Source: Undaria pinnatifida | Taxonomy: Eukaryota > Sar > Phaeophyceae > Laminariales > Alariaceae | Direction: 5' to 3' | DNA length: 64,000 bases | Assembly (NCBI GenBank): GCA_012845835.1 | Contig: JABAKD010000012.1 | Span: forward strand, 5,013,844-5,077,843 | Part shown: positions 51,001 to 60,369 of the stretch, piece after piece | How the letters are laid out: each line of letters opens with the position of its first letter | How positions within the stretch are numbered: position 1 is the stretch's first letter | Program-made: the position numbers and the translations under genes | Notes under the pieces: generated by a model | The model's database searches: none | Told to the model about the DNA's origin: nothing | Seen by the model: the letters and a program-made list of their open reading frames with translations, nothing else

Positions 51001-54000
51001 CAATTTGGAGTTTACAGGAATTATCACCGGGTGTAGTATTCTGTGGCGGGTGTGCTATCTCATGTAATCCGGGTGAAAACATTCAGGTCGCAAGGCCCGT
51101 GAAGGGGGTGTGATAAACCAGGGGGTGTGATAACACTGACGCAAGCTTGCTGGGGGTGTGATAATGAGGGGGTGCGATAAAAAGGGGGAGTGATCACACT
51201 TGATTGCAAATAATTGCTGCTGCCGCACACTTGCAGGGGTGTGATTTGCTGAGCCAGTGCGGTGGCTGCCACATTGGCGCCTGTTGCCGTGCCAGCTGCA
51301 GCCGCAGCGGCAGCAGCAGCAGCAGGCGTAGAAGAAGCTTCCCCGCGTTGAACGAACGAGGTGATCGGTCGAGCCTGCACAGCTGCGGTCGAAGCAACTG
51401 TCGAAGCAGCTGTCGAAGGAGCGAAGCAAGCTGCGGCGGGATTCTATTCTCCCTCCACGTCCATATTGTTGGAGGTCTCCATACTGCGTGGTCCCCCCCG
51501 CACAGGGGTGTATTGTGCGGGATCACAGGACAGATGCTGCATCACCCGGGTGATAGTAGCAGGGGCCCCGTGAATACATGCGGCGCGACCTCAGGGGGGG
51601 TGCTATCTTATGTAACCCCGGTTGTATTCTGTGGGAGGTGTGCTATCTTATGTGGGTGTGATATTTTCTGTCGTATACGGTATGCAATGGGTGAGACTCG
51701 AACCCACGAACTTGCCTTTAGCAGGGACAATAATCAGCTATTACCGAATTTCGGCGAAGTAACCGCACCATTCGTTGACCTCGCCCGTAAATATTTTGCA
51801 ACTAGACCACGCTTTAAGAAAGCATGGGGGGAAAGACGCAAGATACGGCATTCGCTCACATCAAACGTTTACCGATGTCGGCCCAGGTCTTGAAATGCCC
51901 TGATTATGAGCGTGAATTTGTTGTGCATGTAGATGCCAGTGAGATAGGAGTTGGCGCGTTTCAGTCCACGTGGTCCTCCAATGATGAAAGATCCTTGTTC
52001 GATGAGGAAGGGGAGTTCACGGGGAACGGAGCCGGCCGACAGCGACGGTGGTGCTGACTGATTTTGACGCAGTGCCGTGATCCGAGCTTTCCCTTCCGCC
52101 TTGAACAGCAGCACCTGGAGTTGCTCAACGTTGAGATCCTCCAGATCATCGCCATCTCCTTCGTCAGAAGAGGACGACTGAGAAGGAGACGGCTCCTTCT
52201 CCGTGCGTGGAGTCGATGCCTCCATGCTCGTGGAATTGGCGACGGCTCCGTTCCCCGTGAACTCCCCTTCTTCATCGGACGCGGGGGGTACGAAGTCCAC
52301 TTGGTCCTCCAACTATGGAGAACTTTCGGTCGCCTCAAGCCGCGCTATTGATAGAGCTTGTGGCTTCCTTGCTGCGTGTTTTTTCTTTTTGGTCATGATT
52401 CCACCACACTATTAACCAAGAAACTGCTACAAGTCTCAATCGTCGTCATCGCCACTGTTGGTTTAGGTACCCAAGGTTCGACTCGAGGCTTGCAATAGTT
52501 TCTCTTTTATAAGAGTAGCGTGGAGACAAGCCAGGTGTTGGGTGACAGACTCGACGGCGAGCCTGGAACGAGCGAACAGCGACAGATGTGCGTGACACAT
52601 CTGCTCACGCATCAGACGGTCTCGGGGCAACATTACCAATCATGGTTCGTCCGTCGACGAAGGATTGTACCGAGATCTTACTGCTGACATCATACGAGAT
52701 CAGATGTCGCAGTCGTACGGTAAGAAACGAAGATCTTAACGACCAGGCGAACTGGTGATACGTGCGCTGGAGATCCTTACGGTGATCTCCGGATTATGTG
52801 CACGTTGGACGAGACATGTCTCCCACATTATTAGTAATACTACGACTATACATCGGGGACGCCGACCGATACCTGGTATCATATGTCATACGAAGTACGA
52901 CGCACGCTACGATCGAGGTATACCATTTTTTGGCGAAAATGGTTTTCTGAATGACAGGGGCTGCTTCACCCTCAAAATCGTCGGAAATAGAGGTGTTAAG
53001 GTATACCTTTTTTTAGCTGAAATGTTTTCTGAATGACGGAGCTCTCCTTAATCCTCAAAATCGTCGGAAATAGAGGGTGTTAAGGTATACATTTTTTTGG
53101 CTGAAATGGTTTCTGAATGACGGGGGGGCTTCTCAACCCTCGAGATCGTCGGAAATAGAGGGTGTTAAGGTATACCTTTTTTGGCTATTTTGTTTTCTGA
53201 ATGACGGGGGCTCCTTAACCCTCAAAATCGTCGGAAGATAGGCCATTTTTTTTTTTTCGTGATTCCTCGTTGTGTACCTAGGCCACGGGATTTTTCATCC
53301 GGTACGTAGCAGTTTTATGATTCTCCAAATCAGCTTTTTGGGAGAGGTCTTGACCCCTTTACAATTGGAAACCCGTTTTTGGGGACAAAATTACTTGGAA
53401 TTAGTATAGGGAGGGGTTCGGGGGCTCTCAAGGGGTTAAGCTCCCAAATTGAGGAAACCTCCGAAAAAAAGTAACGCTCTTCTGTCGTAGCGCGCGTCAT
53501 ACCCGTCATACCCCGGGTATTTGGGACTAAGACTGGCAACGTGGCACCTGGTAACATGTGCCCCACCAGGTATTGTTTTGTTGCGCAAGTAGTCTGGTGT
53601 GCTGGCTTGCGTTTTTTTTTTCTCTTGTTTTTTCTTTCGTTGCGGTTGGCATTGCATGGCCAAAATCACCTTGTTTGTTTTGCAATATGTATCTCTGTCT
53701 CGTAGTTTGTGACCACAGAGCTCGTCTCTCTTATGAGGCATCAGCACGGAACACTGGTTGCGCTGGGTGTGGATGGGTGGAAATATCAGTTCAATGTGGA
53801 GAACACACACACCGGCATGGCGTACCAGGTACGAAGTTGACGTGCACTTACTGATTTTTGTATTTTGTATTTTTCCCGAGCGGGCTCGGTTGGTACATCC
53901 CTGGCTTCTCAAGATCTCCCACCTGAAAACCACCTCCTTCCATTACTTGCGGAACGGTCCAGCTTTTCTTTCATTTAATGTTTCGCCTTTCCTTTTTCAG

Positions 54001-57000
54001 TCGCTCGAAGTATAATCGTGCCAGGTCCCAGCTGAGCGCTTGGCTCATCAGCTCAGCTCAGCTCAGCAGCGCAGCGCCGTGCGGTGCCGTGCGATGCCGC
54101 CCGCGCCCTGCCGTGCGGTGCTGTACGGTGCCGCGCCGTGCTGTGCCGTGCTGCGTGCTTTGCTGTACGTACTCTTTCGTACATGCCAGGTATCAGTCGA
54201 CGTATAATACCAGGTATCGGTACTATTACACCGGGTTTGTACATATAGTACATTCTTGAATAACAAAAATGCACTCCCAGCTCAGCTCAGCCCAAACTAT
54301 AGCTCAGCAGCGCATCGCAGCGCAGTGCAGTGCCGTGCGATACCGTGCCTTGCCCTGCGGTGCGGTGTTGTTTCATGCTGCGCTGTACTTTCTTTCGGAC
54401 ATACAGTAGTAGCAACAGGTATCATGCGAAGCAACAGACATCAGGTACCCGTATGTACGTGTGTACTTGTATTTTCGCTTTCTTCATTTGACTGTCCTCT
54501 CGCGGTCCTCTTCAAGTCCCCCCTCCCCCGAAAACTACACCCGTACGGCCGATCAGACGTGTCATCGCCAACAAGCACACAGCACAGCACAGGGCGATCA
54601 GCTCTGCACAAGTAGCTCTTGGCATTATCAAATCGCTAGTTACATCAACTCACGGGCCTCCTATGTATGCCCCCTTCACATTTAGTAGTATTCTTCCTTG
54701 CGCGAGCGGAGCAGGCGGCGTCAGACGCCCGCCGAGCGGAGCCCTTGCACAATACTACGTAGCCATTGTTCTTCGTACGGAGTATGATATGAATGTACGA
54801 CGCTGTCAGGCGGTTGCACCTTTTAGTGTTAATAGTCTTGTTTTTTCTCTTCGGATTTGTAGATTGGTAGCTGACGGTGTCGTAGTCGGTGTCAGTTGCG
54901 GGCTTTGAAACGTGTGTACCAACTTGGGCCTGTTGAACGTACGACGTACGCTGACTTCCGATTTTACTTTTACATTTATTGGCGGATGTGCGACTTGCTT
55001 CGGCGTATGACATCGCGTCCCTCTTTAGCGAAAATAATAGTGCCCCACCCCAAAAACTGATTCGGAAAAGAAAAAAAATACAACCCAATGACCGAATCCC
55101 CTTCATACGCATTACAAAAATAAAAATACACTCCAGCTGTGAGATCAAAATATGGTCGAAACTCATATTTGCAAGCTGCGTGTGATACTCCGATCGCGCG
55201 TATTCACTGGGTGTGTCCTCGTGAAGGATATAGGTCGACGACCTCCATTAGAACTTCAGCAGTGTAGCTTGTACCGGGGTCAACAGGGTGATGTTAATCA
55301 ACCTGTGCGCGTAAAAACTATAAAACCCGTTGTTGAGGGGGACAAAATCTGGCTGCTGTGGAAGGAATGCATCAGTTTATCAAGTATACCAGGTACCAGG
55401 TATCCTGTAAGTCGTATAACCGGTGAGGGGACGGCGGAGTTTTTACGGGGGCGGTGTTGAAAAGGAGGCGGGGGGGGGGAGAAGGGGATCATTCTGTGCG
55501 CGAAAATGACAAAACCCTTCTCGAGGGGAACAAAAAACATTATACCTCTATTCTCCCTCTCAACTGCTGCATGTACCACCGTCAGTACCTGTTTCGTTTA
55601 CGAGAAGACGTGTGCCTACATGTTAGACTGGGCGGACAGGGGTGTCGTCAGTTACGAGGGCGGGGAGGAGGAGGGGAATCTGCACGCGCAAGGAGTCATG
55701 ACGTTTGCCGTGGGGAAGACATTTGTCGACAACAAACTCCTCTCAGCCCTACGCAAGCACTACCGCGACCACAATGCGTGAAATCAACCGACCGCATCAA
55801 GCCATTGGTGAAAAGGATCACGGGAGCACAGACATGCTAGACTGGGCGGATGGGGATGTCGTCGGTTACGAGCGCAGTGAGGGAAAGGGGAATCTGCACG
55901 CGCAAGGAGCCATGCCGTTTGCCGTGGGGAAGACCTGTATCCACGACAATAAACTTCACGCAACCCCACGCAAGCACTACCGCGACCACAATGCGCGAAA
56001 TCAACCGACCGCATCAAGCTATTGGTCAAGAGGTTCATGGGAGCACAGACTTTTGACGGCGAGTAGCGAATCACGGTGATGTAGCGGTGTAGCGGTGAAC
56101 CACTACTCACCGTCAAAAGTCTGTGCTCCCGTGATCCTCTTGAACAATAGCTTGATACGGTCGGTTGATTTCATGCCGGTGTGGTCGCGGTATTAAGAGT
56201 GCTTGCGTAGGGCTGCGTCAAGTTTGCTGTCGTCGAAAAAAGTCCTCCCCACGGCAAACGTCATGACTCCTTGCGTGTGCAGATTCCCCTTCTCCCCGCG
56301 CTCCTAACTGACGACGCCTCCCTATCCGTCCAGTCTAGCACGTAGGCACACGTCTTCTCGCATACGTGTCGCCCCGGTGGTCTAGTGGTTATACCCTCGA
56401 ATACTACAAGCGTTGGTCCCTGAGTTCGATTCCCACTGTCCTTGGTGAGATTTTGACTGTATCCGCAAGAAAGCAACAAAAAAAAAAAGGATCAACTGCT
56501 GAGAGCGCCTAGCAGCGTGGGTAAGCACAATTCGACGCGAGTTGACGATGGGAAGAAAACGCTGAGTTCTTCTCGCGATAAAAGATCAAGGCACGTACCG
56601 TAGTGGGGAGGGGGGAGGAGGGCCCGCTATGTGGCCCCGGATCTGAGTTACTTCTGGGCGGGAGCGCGAGAGCAGTGCGAGGACGAAGAAAAAAAAACAG
56701 AAAAAACAGCGTGGCTGAAGCCTGTGTTGTGACAACGGACTTGATCATGCGAGTTGATGTGACAACAACAAGGGTAAAATGGTTAGAAATGTCAAATAAT
56801 GTGGTATCACCGCCTTCTGGTGGCGCTGTCAGCATGCTGCAGGTACCAGTTGAGAGCTGCCAGCTAAAGCTAACCAGGGTACATCTTATATGTATATAGA
56901 CGAGGTGAATTTCCTAGATGATCACTTAGTTGATACTCTCGGAGTATTTTATTATTAATAGATTCGGCACCGCCAGGTTGGAACACAGCAGTAAAAAGAG

Positions 57001-58075
57001 AAGGTACTTCTATACGGCACCCTGCGCGATGTGGTGCGGTACCCTGCTCTTGTCCCTGCCGTTACAGGTACCATGTAGGTGGCGGCGCGTCAATTTACCA
57101 GCTGCAATTTTACACGTACCAAAGACCCCAACGTAAAAATTACGCACGAGCCTTCAGGCATCATATATACAAGCGATGACCTCGTACCATACACGCCCCC
57201 TGCGAACCTGCGGACCATGTGGGGCGCTCGGCGTTTGGGCTGTGGGGTTGCACAGCAGTTGTGGCGCTGTGGCCTTGTTCTTGATGCACAGCTCTGTGCC
57301 AGCACACAGCACAGCCACGTGTTTTTACTCTCCCAAAATTAACATTTTTTGGAAATAAAAAATGATGACATATGAGTGTACCTCTGGTACACAACAGTCA
57401 ACCGGTCGAACTCACATCTGACGTATTTGAAATAGTATGTTTATTTCTAGCATAATAATAAAAAGAGGAAGCACGGCAGTAGCAGGGGAAACAACGCACC
57501 TCTATCGGGCACGTGACCGTAGTGGAGATAGACCCCGCGAGGCCGCCCGCAATGAAGCTATTGCCACCATTAGATTTCCGCTGCCCGTTCGCCGCTCCTT
57601 CCGCTACCCCATCATCCCGCCCTTTAGCTCCTCCTTCTGCCATAGCTTTCCTGCTGCTGCTACTGCTGCTGCTGCTGCTGCCGCTTCTTTTGCTGCTGAT
57701 CCTGCTACCCCCGCCTCCCTCCAAGCCGTCTGCGCCACCGTCTCGTCTAAACCTGTCCCCAAAACTTCGCAACTTGTCCCCGAGGGACAACGTCTCCGGT
57801 ACGGGAGGCGCACTGTCCCTGCTGCTGCTGCCGCTACCACGTCCGAAAAAGAAAGCAGACGGTGATGGTGGTGGTGGTGATCTGTGGCTACTCGACCCCC
57901 CGCCTCCCCCCGTGCGGTCACCTATCGCCGATCCGAGAGCCGCAAACAGGAGAAAAAGTTTAGGGCCTGGCCTGCAGCAGTAGCGGCTACCACCGGCCGA
58001 CGCCTTGTGTCGCCGTTGCTGCTGGTGCTGCTGACGTTCCGGGTACTGGGACCTCAGACGTGTGGCTTGCAGCAT
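41943..58075 (-). CDS. SLC25A33/36-like: Mitochondrial carrier, pyrimidine nucleotide type (SLC25A33/36, yeast RIM2)
   Basis: Six-helix inner-membrane carrier expected to exchange pyrimidine nucleotides across the mitochondrial inner membrane. Exons: 57500-58075, 48251-48344, 47588-47802, 46960-47129, 44975-45137, 44318-44431 and 41943-42059; phases 0,1,0,2,0,0 agree at all six junctions. 482 aa. The three repeat signatures are PIEVVK (190-195), PIWMVK (286-291) and PHEVMR (395-400); NPIWMVKTRMQ, YPHEVMRTRLREQ and NGVFKYTGM are typical of the RIM2 branch. The first ~160 residues are low complexity (Gln, Gly, Ser, Pro), longer than usual, so the start is uncertain; an internal ATG about 40 codons before the donor would give a normal carrier length. 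Introns reach 9 kb and carry LINE, SINE, MITE-like and gypsy remnants. Exons 3, 5 and 7 have decayed tandem copies. Confidence 0.92.
42330..43045 (+). pseudogene. LINE reverse transcriptase fragment
   Basis: In carrier intron 6, antisense to the gene. Pieces in two frames: VVKFKKGDKADPGNCRGI (about 42515), KIIQGRKDAG, the palm region TTYDTVWRNGLW (family FxxAYDTVW; the usual Asp-bearing DxxKAYD is altered) and ILQGVAQGCTLSPNLF. The catalytic xxDD box is not reached. Frameshifts and stops near 42590-42670 show decay. Belongs to the Jockey/L1-like range of non-LTR elements; probably the same family as the 3' end at 5640-6425. Confidence 0.85.
43190..43660. repeat. R3 and R2 fragments
   Basis: R3 phrases (GCGTGCTACGATAGGTG; TTTCTGAATGACGGGG) at 43190-43300 and 43600-43650 flank an R2 piece at 43362-43445 (CATCCAGCTGTGAGATTGAAG). 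Confidence 0.7.
43662..43960 (+). mobile_element. SINE-2, full-length copy
   Basis: Head GCCCCGGTAGCGTATCAGG (A-box-like), GTGAGTTCGAGCCCC (B box), body GCGGAAAGCGCGAGAGCGTG, poly-C-like part, end CCAGAAGCTGGAAAGTAGAA followed by an A run. Within carrier intron 6. Confidence 0.85.
44318..44431 (-). CDS. SLC25A33/36-like: Carrier exon 6
   Basis: SVNGVFKYTGMWQSLILVAK then EEGRRGLYAGMGTHVVRV; acceptor GTCACCAG, donor GTG|GTGAGT. The acceptor has little pyrimidine tract. Confidence 0.9.
44450..44700. repeat. GA/G-rich purine tract
   Basis: GAGAGA repeats interrupted by G runs at 44536-44552 and 44572-44600. It lies in carrier intron 5. Confidence 0.85.
44975..45137 (-). CDS. SLC25A33/36-like: Carrier exon 5
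   Basis: Completes a split Arg codon and runs through LPPAYLFASSAFSKMCATI and TTYPHEVMRTRLREQ; donor CAG|GTGTGA. Helix 5 and the third signature. Confidence 0.92.
45270..45367 (-). pseudogene. Tandem copy of carrier exon 5 (copy 2)
   Basis: Keeps acceptor CGCAG and the RHRQNEERAMRGLP start, then indels shift the frame and the similarity ends in the AFSK region. Its CGCCTGCGATAC flank is 231 bp from that of the true exon. Confidence 0.9.
45479..45588 (-). pseudogene. Tandem copy of carrier exon 5 (copy 3)
   Basis: Same start region, CTGTGAGAGGCCTGCC, then the GGAGGCG/CTTTCCAACAT end. The signature half is absent. About 222 bp from copy 2. Confidence 0.9.
45716..45829 (-). pseudogene. Tandem copy of carrier exon 5 (copy 4)
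   Basis: The most diverged copy. CGCTTACGCCCCCGCCAGAA start, with small insertions near 45782. About 237 bp from copy 3. Confidence 0.85.
46050..46400 (-). mobile_element. SINE-2-like element with a different tRNA head (SINE-3)
   Basis: The tail (TTTCCAGCTCAACTCGTAAA in reverse) and GGGTTCAGCATTCCC body match the SINE-2 group. The head differs: reverse strand has GGTTCGAATCTCGC (B box) and GGCGTCTCTGGTGGTTCAAT. A head swap between related SINEs is likely. Confidence 0.65.
46400..46959. other. Carrier intron 4, part
   Basis: No exon or repeat recognised beyond short TACCTGG(N)ACACCTGGTAT motifs near 46448. Confidence 0.45.
46960..47129 (-). CDS. SLC25A33/36-like: Carrier exon 4
   Basis: LLADTATGQVAYGGYGEAIK to GWSEGCLYFVLYERIK-type end (sequence GCSEGCLYFVLYERIK) plus two bases; acceptor CTGCAG, donor AGAG|GTAGGA. 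Confidence 0.93.
47350..47420 (-). pseudogene. Tandem copy of the 3' part of carrier exon 3
   Basis: Reads GVTAGMVKNTITNNIWMVEP; the signature Pro is lost and the donor GT has become TT. About 236 bp downstream of the matching part of the true exon, separated by a C/T tract. Confidence 0.9.
47588..47802 (-). CDS. SLC25A33/36-like: Carrier exon 3
   Basis: GFFRGLPPGLVGIIPARSTY through NTITNPIWMVKTRMQ; acceptor CCCTCAG, donor CAG|GTGCGT. Holds helices 2-3 and the second signature. Confidence 0.95.
48251..48344 (-). CDS. SLC25A33/36-like: Carrier exon 2
   Basis: VVKTQLQGSTVKKGSNAF then SIAASIFKTEGPR plus one base; acceptor TTTACGCAG, donor GAG|GTACGG. Lies 9.2 kb from exon 1. Confidence 0.9.
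48345..50690. other. Carrier intron 1, proximal part
   Basis: Low-complexity ACAGCACATA sequence at 48350-48500 and a diverged copy of the exon 2 region at about 48690-48840 (GGCCACGAGGT; GCTCACCACACTTCCACG). A ~100 bp family with GACCCGTTTTTGG / CGGGTATACC is at 49325-49510 and 50275-50330. No gene recognised. Confidence 0.5.
50695..51735 (-). mobile_element. SINE split by a later insertion
   Basis: The SINE tail and body (CCAGCTCAACTCGTAAGAGG; TTGCCAACTCACGCTCTCGC) lie at 50700-50964. The tRNA-like head (GGTGAGACTCGAACCCACGA in reverse) resumes at about 51681. Between them is the inverted-repeat element 50965-51680. Confidence 0.7.
50965..51680. mobile_element. Inverted-repeat element nested in a SINE, 716 bp
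   Basis: Left end CCGTATACGACAGATGATA and reverse-complemented right end CCGTATACGACAGAAAATAT form terminal inverted repeats. Inside are GGGGGTGTGATAA repeats (at least six) and two copies of GTATTCTGTGG(C/G)(G/A)GGTGTGCTATCT. There is a GCAGCCGCAGCGGCAGCAGC run and no recognised transposase. Likely a non-autonomous DNA element. Confidence 0.7.
51736..51970 (+). pseudogene. Ty3/gypsy pol fragment (RT-RNase H junction)
   Basis: PNFGEVTAPFVDLARKYFAT, then after a frameshift near 51825 FAHIKRLPMSAQVLKCPDYE and FVVHVDASEIGVGAF. This is the end of the reverse transcriptase thumb and the start of RNase H (the DAS motif) of a gypsy-type LTR element. No LTRs seen nearby. It lies in carrier intron 1, antisense. 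Confidence 0.85.
51970..52400 (-). pseudogene. Gag-like N-terminal fragment
   Basis: On the minus strand from an ATG at about 52396: MTKKKKHAARKPQALSIARL, a TAG about 27 codons in, then an acidic, Ser-rich stretch and DLEDLNVEQLQVLLFKAEG, which looks coiled. Basic start plus acidic region resembles gypsy gag N-termini. A 35 bp inverted repeat (52000-52035 and 52243-52279, core GGGGAGTTCACGGGGAACGG) shows rearrangement. It abuts the pol fragment tail to tail. Confidence 0.55.
52405..52890. other. No gene seen
   Basis: Possible further retroelement flank. No domain recognised. Confidence 0.4.
52895..53260. repeat. R3 tandem run, ~84 bp x 4
   Basis: Units carry GTTAAGGTATACC, TTTTCTGAATGACGGGG and CTCAAAATCGTCGGAAATAG. 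Period about 82-85 bp. Confidence 0.85.
53640..53810. repeat. Dispersed repeat R4, third copy
   Basis: GGCATTGCATGGCC, CTCGTAGTTTGTGACCACAG and GGGTGTGGATGGGTGGAAAT match 25800-26160. Confidence 0.65.
54035..54405. repeat. Two related CAGCT / GTGCCG-rich blocks
   Basis: Blocks at 54038-54180 and 54277-54400 each run from AGCTCAGCTCAGC through GCAGCG to CCGTGCGGTGC-type pentamers and end near GCTGTAC. About 240 bp apart. Confidence 0.8.
55122..55505. repeat. Dispersed repeat R2, long copy
   Basis: ACTCCAGCTGTGAGATCAAA, CTCCGATCGCGCGTATTCAC, GGTCAACAGGGTGATGTTAA, and AAAACCCGTTGTTGAGGGGG are consecutive family blocks. Confidence 0.75.
55595..56375. mobile_element. Rep-like (HUH-type?) fragments: two direct copies and one inverted
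   Basis: Copy 1 (55600-55785) and copy 2 (55836-56060) are direct, 214 bp apart; copy 3 (56105-56375) is inverted, giving a large palindrome with arms 55836-56066 and 56103-56340 around a 37 bp spacer. Copies 1 and 2 keep an open frame with MLDWAD and EGNLHAQGVMTFAVGKTF. The NLHAQG block, after a Glu/Gly-rich turn, resembles motif 2 (HxQG) of Rep-type HUH endonucleases such as those of replitron transposons. Length is far below a full Rep domain, so this is a remnant and the assignment is tentative. Confidence 0.5.
56373..56715 (+). mobile_element. SINE-1, best copy
   Basis: GCCCCGGTGGTCTAGTGGTT (A box), GAGTTCGATTCCC (B box), tail GGATCAACTGCTGAGAGCGC and GCACGTACCGTAGTGGGGAG. Immediately right of the Rep-like palindrome. 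Confidence 0.8.
56720..57499. other. Start of carrier intron 1
   Basis: No gene or repeat recognised; CAGGTACCAG and GTTACAGGTACCATG motifs near 56839 and 57062. Confidence 0.45.
57500..58075 (-). CDS. SLC25A33/36-like: Carrier exon 1
   Basis: Starts at ATG 58075 (MLQATRLRSQ). The frame is open further upstream without an ATG. Ends NSFIAGGLAGSISTTVTCPIE at GAG|GTGCGT, i.e. helix 1 and half of the first signature. Confidence 0.8.
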
Positions 58076-58224
58076 GACAAATTCTATGATGGCGTGTCGC
58101 CTATGTACCCCTGCTGCTCTGTTGCACGCTTGCCACCCCACATGCTCTTCGTTTTTTTCATGAAGAAATTTTGCGGCGCAAATAAACACGGTGGAACTCC
58201 TGTCGCTTCGGGTGGTTAATATTT

Positions 58225-58280
58225 TGAGTCATGAGTCATGAATCATTACTGATTCATCATGACTCACGAGTCATGAGCAC
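58225..58280. promoter_or_regulatory. Cluster of bZIP-type sites upstream of the carrier gene
   Basis: Three perfect TGA(G/C)TCA heptamers at 58225-58231, 58232-58238 and 58260-58266, arranged in a hairpin-capable inverted repeat, 150 bp upstream of the proposed start codon. The heptamer is the known GCN4/AP-1-type bZIP site; function here is inferred from position. Confidence 0.45.
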
Positions 58281-58289
58281 GAGCACCGA

Positions 58290-58890
58290 GAGACGAGAGC
58301 CGACAGCCGAGAACCGAGTAACTGGTAGCTGCTAGTTGCTAGCCTGCTCGTAGCCTGCTAACGCCCTTGATCCTGGTACTTGGTATCTGATATCTTCTGA
58401 TCTGCCGATTTTCGAGTATCCAGACTCCAGAGCATCTGAAAACTTGAGTATCCGTTTACAATTATTAATAACAGGTATCCGGATATCCGGGTATCGATCC
58501 GGGTCTGCCCGTGGGTACTACAAATACCCGCGCGATCCGAAGCGTGCACTCTGGCACTACAGCAGTCTGGTGCAGTCGTAAGATACACCGATGTCCACAA
58601 CAGCAGGATGCGCAAACAGGATTCTCACGAGCTGGGGTGCAACTTCTTCGACTGTCAGGACGAAAAGGTGGGTTGGTTGAGTCCCCTCCTCGTTTCGTCG
58701 CTCTACGTACGAGAATGCACGAATGAACTCGCACAACAACAACAGCAGAGTACCGACCCCTCTGATATAAAACTGACGGAGATAATATCGGTTTTAGTGC
58801 AGATTTCTGATTTCAGAGACTATCTCCACCGCACCCACTCCCCCGAGGGATCAAGTCGGGTCGACGTACTCACGCATTCGTGTATGTAGC
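58290..58890. other. No gene seen
   Basis: Short ATCCGGATATCCGGGTATC repeats near 58476-58496. Open frames without a recognised domain. Confidence 0.45.
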
Positions 58891-58892
58891 CG

Positions 58893-59190
58893 GTCGCCCC
58901 GGTGGCGTTCTCAGGCTATCCTCGAGCCTGGTATAGGTCAGTTTCGTGAGTTCGAATCCCCCCGAGTGCATAGTCTACCCATCACGTAAATTCGTGGGGG
59001 TTTTTTCTTGCGCACAAATTGACTTGCGGAAAGCGCGAGAGCGTGAGTTAGCAACACTTGATGAAACATCGACGAGCAGTGGGATTGCTGAACCCTATGC
59101 GCGATAAAATTTGAAGGCAAGAACCGGGGAGGAGAAGGGACAGCACCTGTGACCACGGCTTGTCCAGAAGCTGGAAAGTAGAAGTGTGCG
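58893..59190 (+). mobile_element. SINE-2, full-length copy
   Basis: GTCGCCCCGGTGGCGTTCTC, GTGAGTTCGAATCCCCC, GCGGAAAGCGCGAGAGCGTG, CCAGAAGCTGGAAAGTAGAA in order. Ends in an A-rich run at about 59192. Confidence 0.85.
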
Positions 59191-59279
59191 AAAAAAAGTA
59201 AAGAATAAAAATAAAAATACCACGGCAGCTTGGGCGACTGTATAATAGTAGTAACGGTGACCACCGGCAGGGACAGCTC

Positions 59280-60158
59280 GCGATGCCATTACCACGGCAA
59301 CTGAAGGATATACGCCAGCTATTTAATAGCGCTGGATTGCGAATTGTTATAATACGGCCTCGAAAGGCCTGTAATTATCCGAATTTGAGATCATTTGGAT
59401 GGGTTTCGTATGATAAGGTTGGCGTTGTATATGCAGGAAAGTTAGGAAATAGATCGGAGGCACGCGTCTCTGATCTCAGAAGCTATCCCTTGCTCTGGTG
59501 GAAACGAATAAAGCTACATCTCTATGTATGAAGGAAACGAAAGTGAGTACTCTCCGAGGACCTGCTCAATTGGCAGATCTGCAGGGGGCACTCTGTGTCT
59601 CCCTCCATTAATTTAACATGTGGCGTCGACGGCAGGACTAATTGAGGTTAAATTGTACACGGCATGTAAGAAAAAAAAACGGCAGAAAAAAACAACTCCG
59701 GGAAACGTCATACCGAAGTTAATGTAGAGCACACCCTCCCCCGAATATGAAAGCCGACCTGGGAAATATTTTTCAAAATTATTTCAGATACGTTATTAAT
59801 ACTTGTAGCTGTACAATCAGTTCCATCAATTTAAATGTTGATACTCATTTTTGCAAGCTACACACTCCGGCCGTGCGTTTTATACAGATGTATTCCTCTC
59901 TTTGAAGATAGATCGATGACACCCCTGGATGATGCCAGGGTTAACAAGATGATTTTCCGAAGGCGATTTCGGTCCATAATCGTCCTGCGCACCTTTGATA
60001 CTAACATAACTCGGGTATGGACGGGGACACAAGCTGAAACTAATATACCGATCTGATATTTAATTCATTGAACAAGTATTCAGCATTGTTTCTGCGCCTT
60101 ACTATTAACAGGTGCCGTGTGCTGATGGGTGCCGTGTGCTGTATGCCTCGTGTCTCAG
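59280..60158. other. Between SINE-2 and the calpain-like gene
   Basis: 59780-60060 is an R2 copy (GATACTCATTTTTGCAAGCT). The rest is unassigned. The start of the calpain-like gene should lie here or further left but was not found. Confidence 0.45.
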
Positions 60159-60369
60159 GAAGCTCTCACCCAGGAGGACGAAATAGTGCACGCGTTGGCC
60201 GAACCCGGCTGCCTCTACAGCGACTCCACCTTTCCAGCCTCGGCGGAAAGCCTATACCGTACCCCTCAACAGCCCCCCCCGGGCGCGATGCCCCCATCCT
60301 TGGCGGTATGGGCTCGCATATCCCGGCAGGAGGTTCGGGGGTGCCATAGCCCGGTGACGTTTCCTACCG
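60159..60369 (+). CDS. Calpain-like exon a
   Basis: Acceptor GTGTCTCAG, donor ACCG|GTGCGT, phase 1 exit. Upstream frame has no ATG, so earlier exons are expected. Confidence 0.65.

Noticed and set aside
56373-56445. Possible functional tRNA gene
   Set aside because: Has A and B boxes, but the anticodon and acceptor stems do not pair and the sequence continues into a shared tail, so it is a SINE head.
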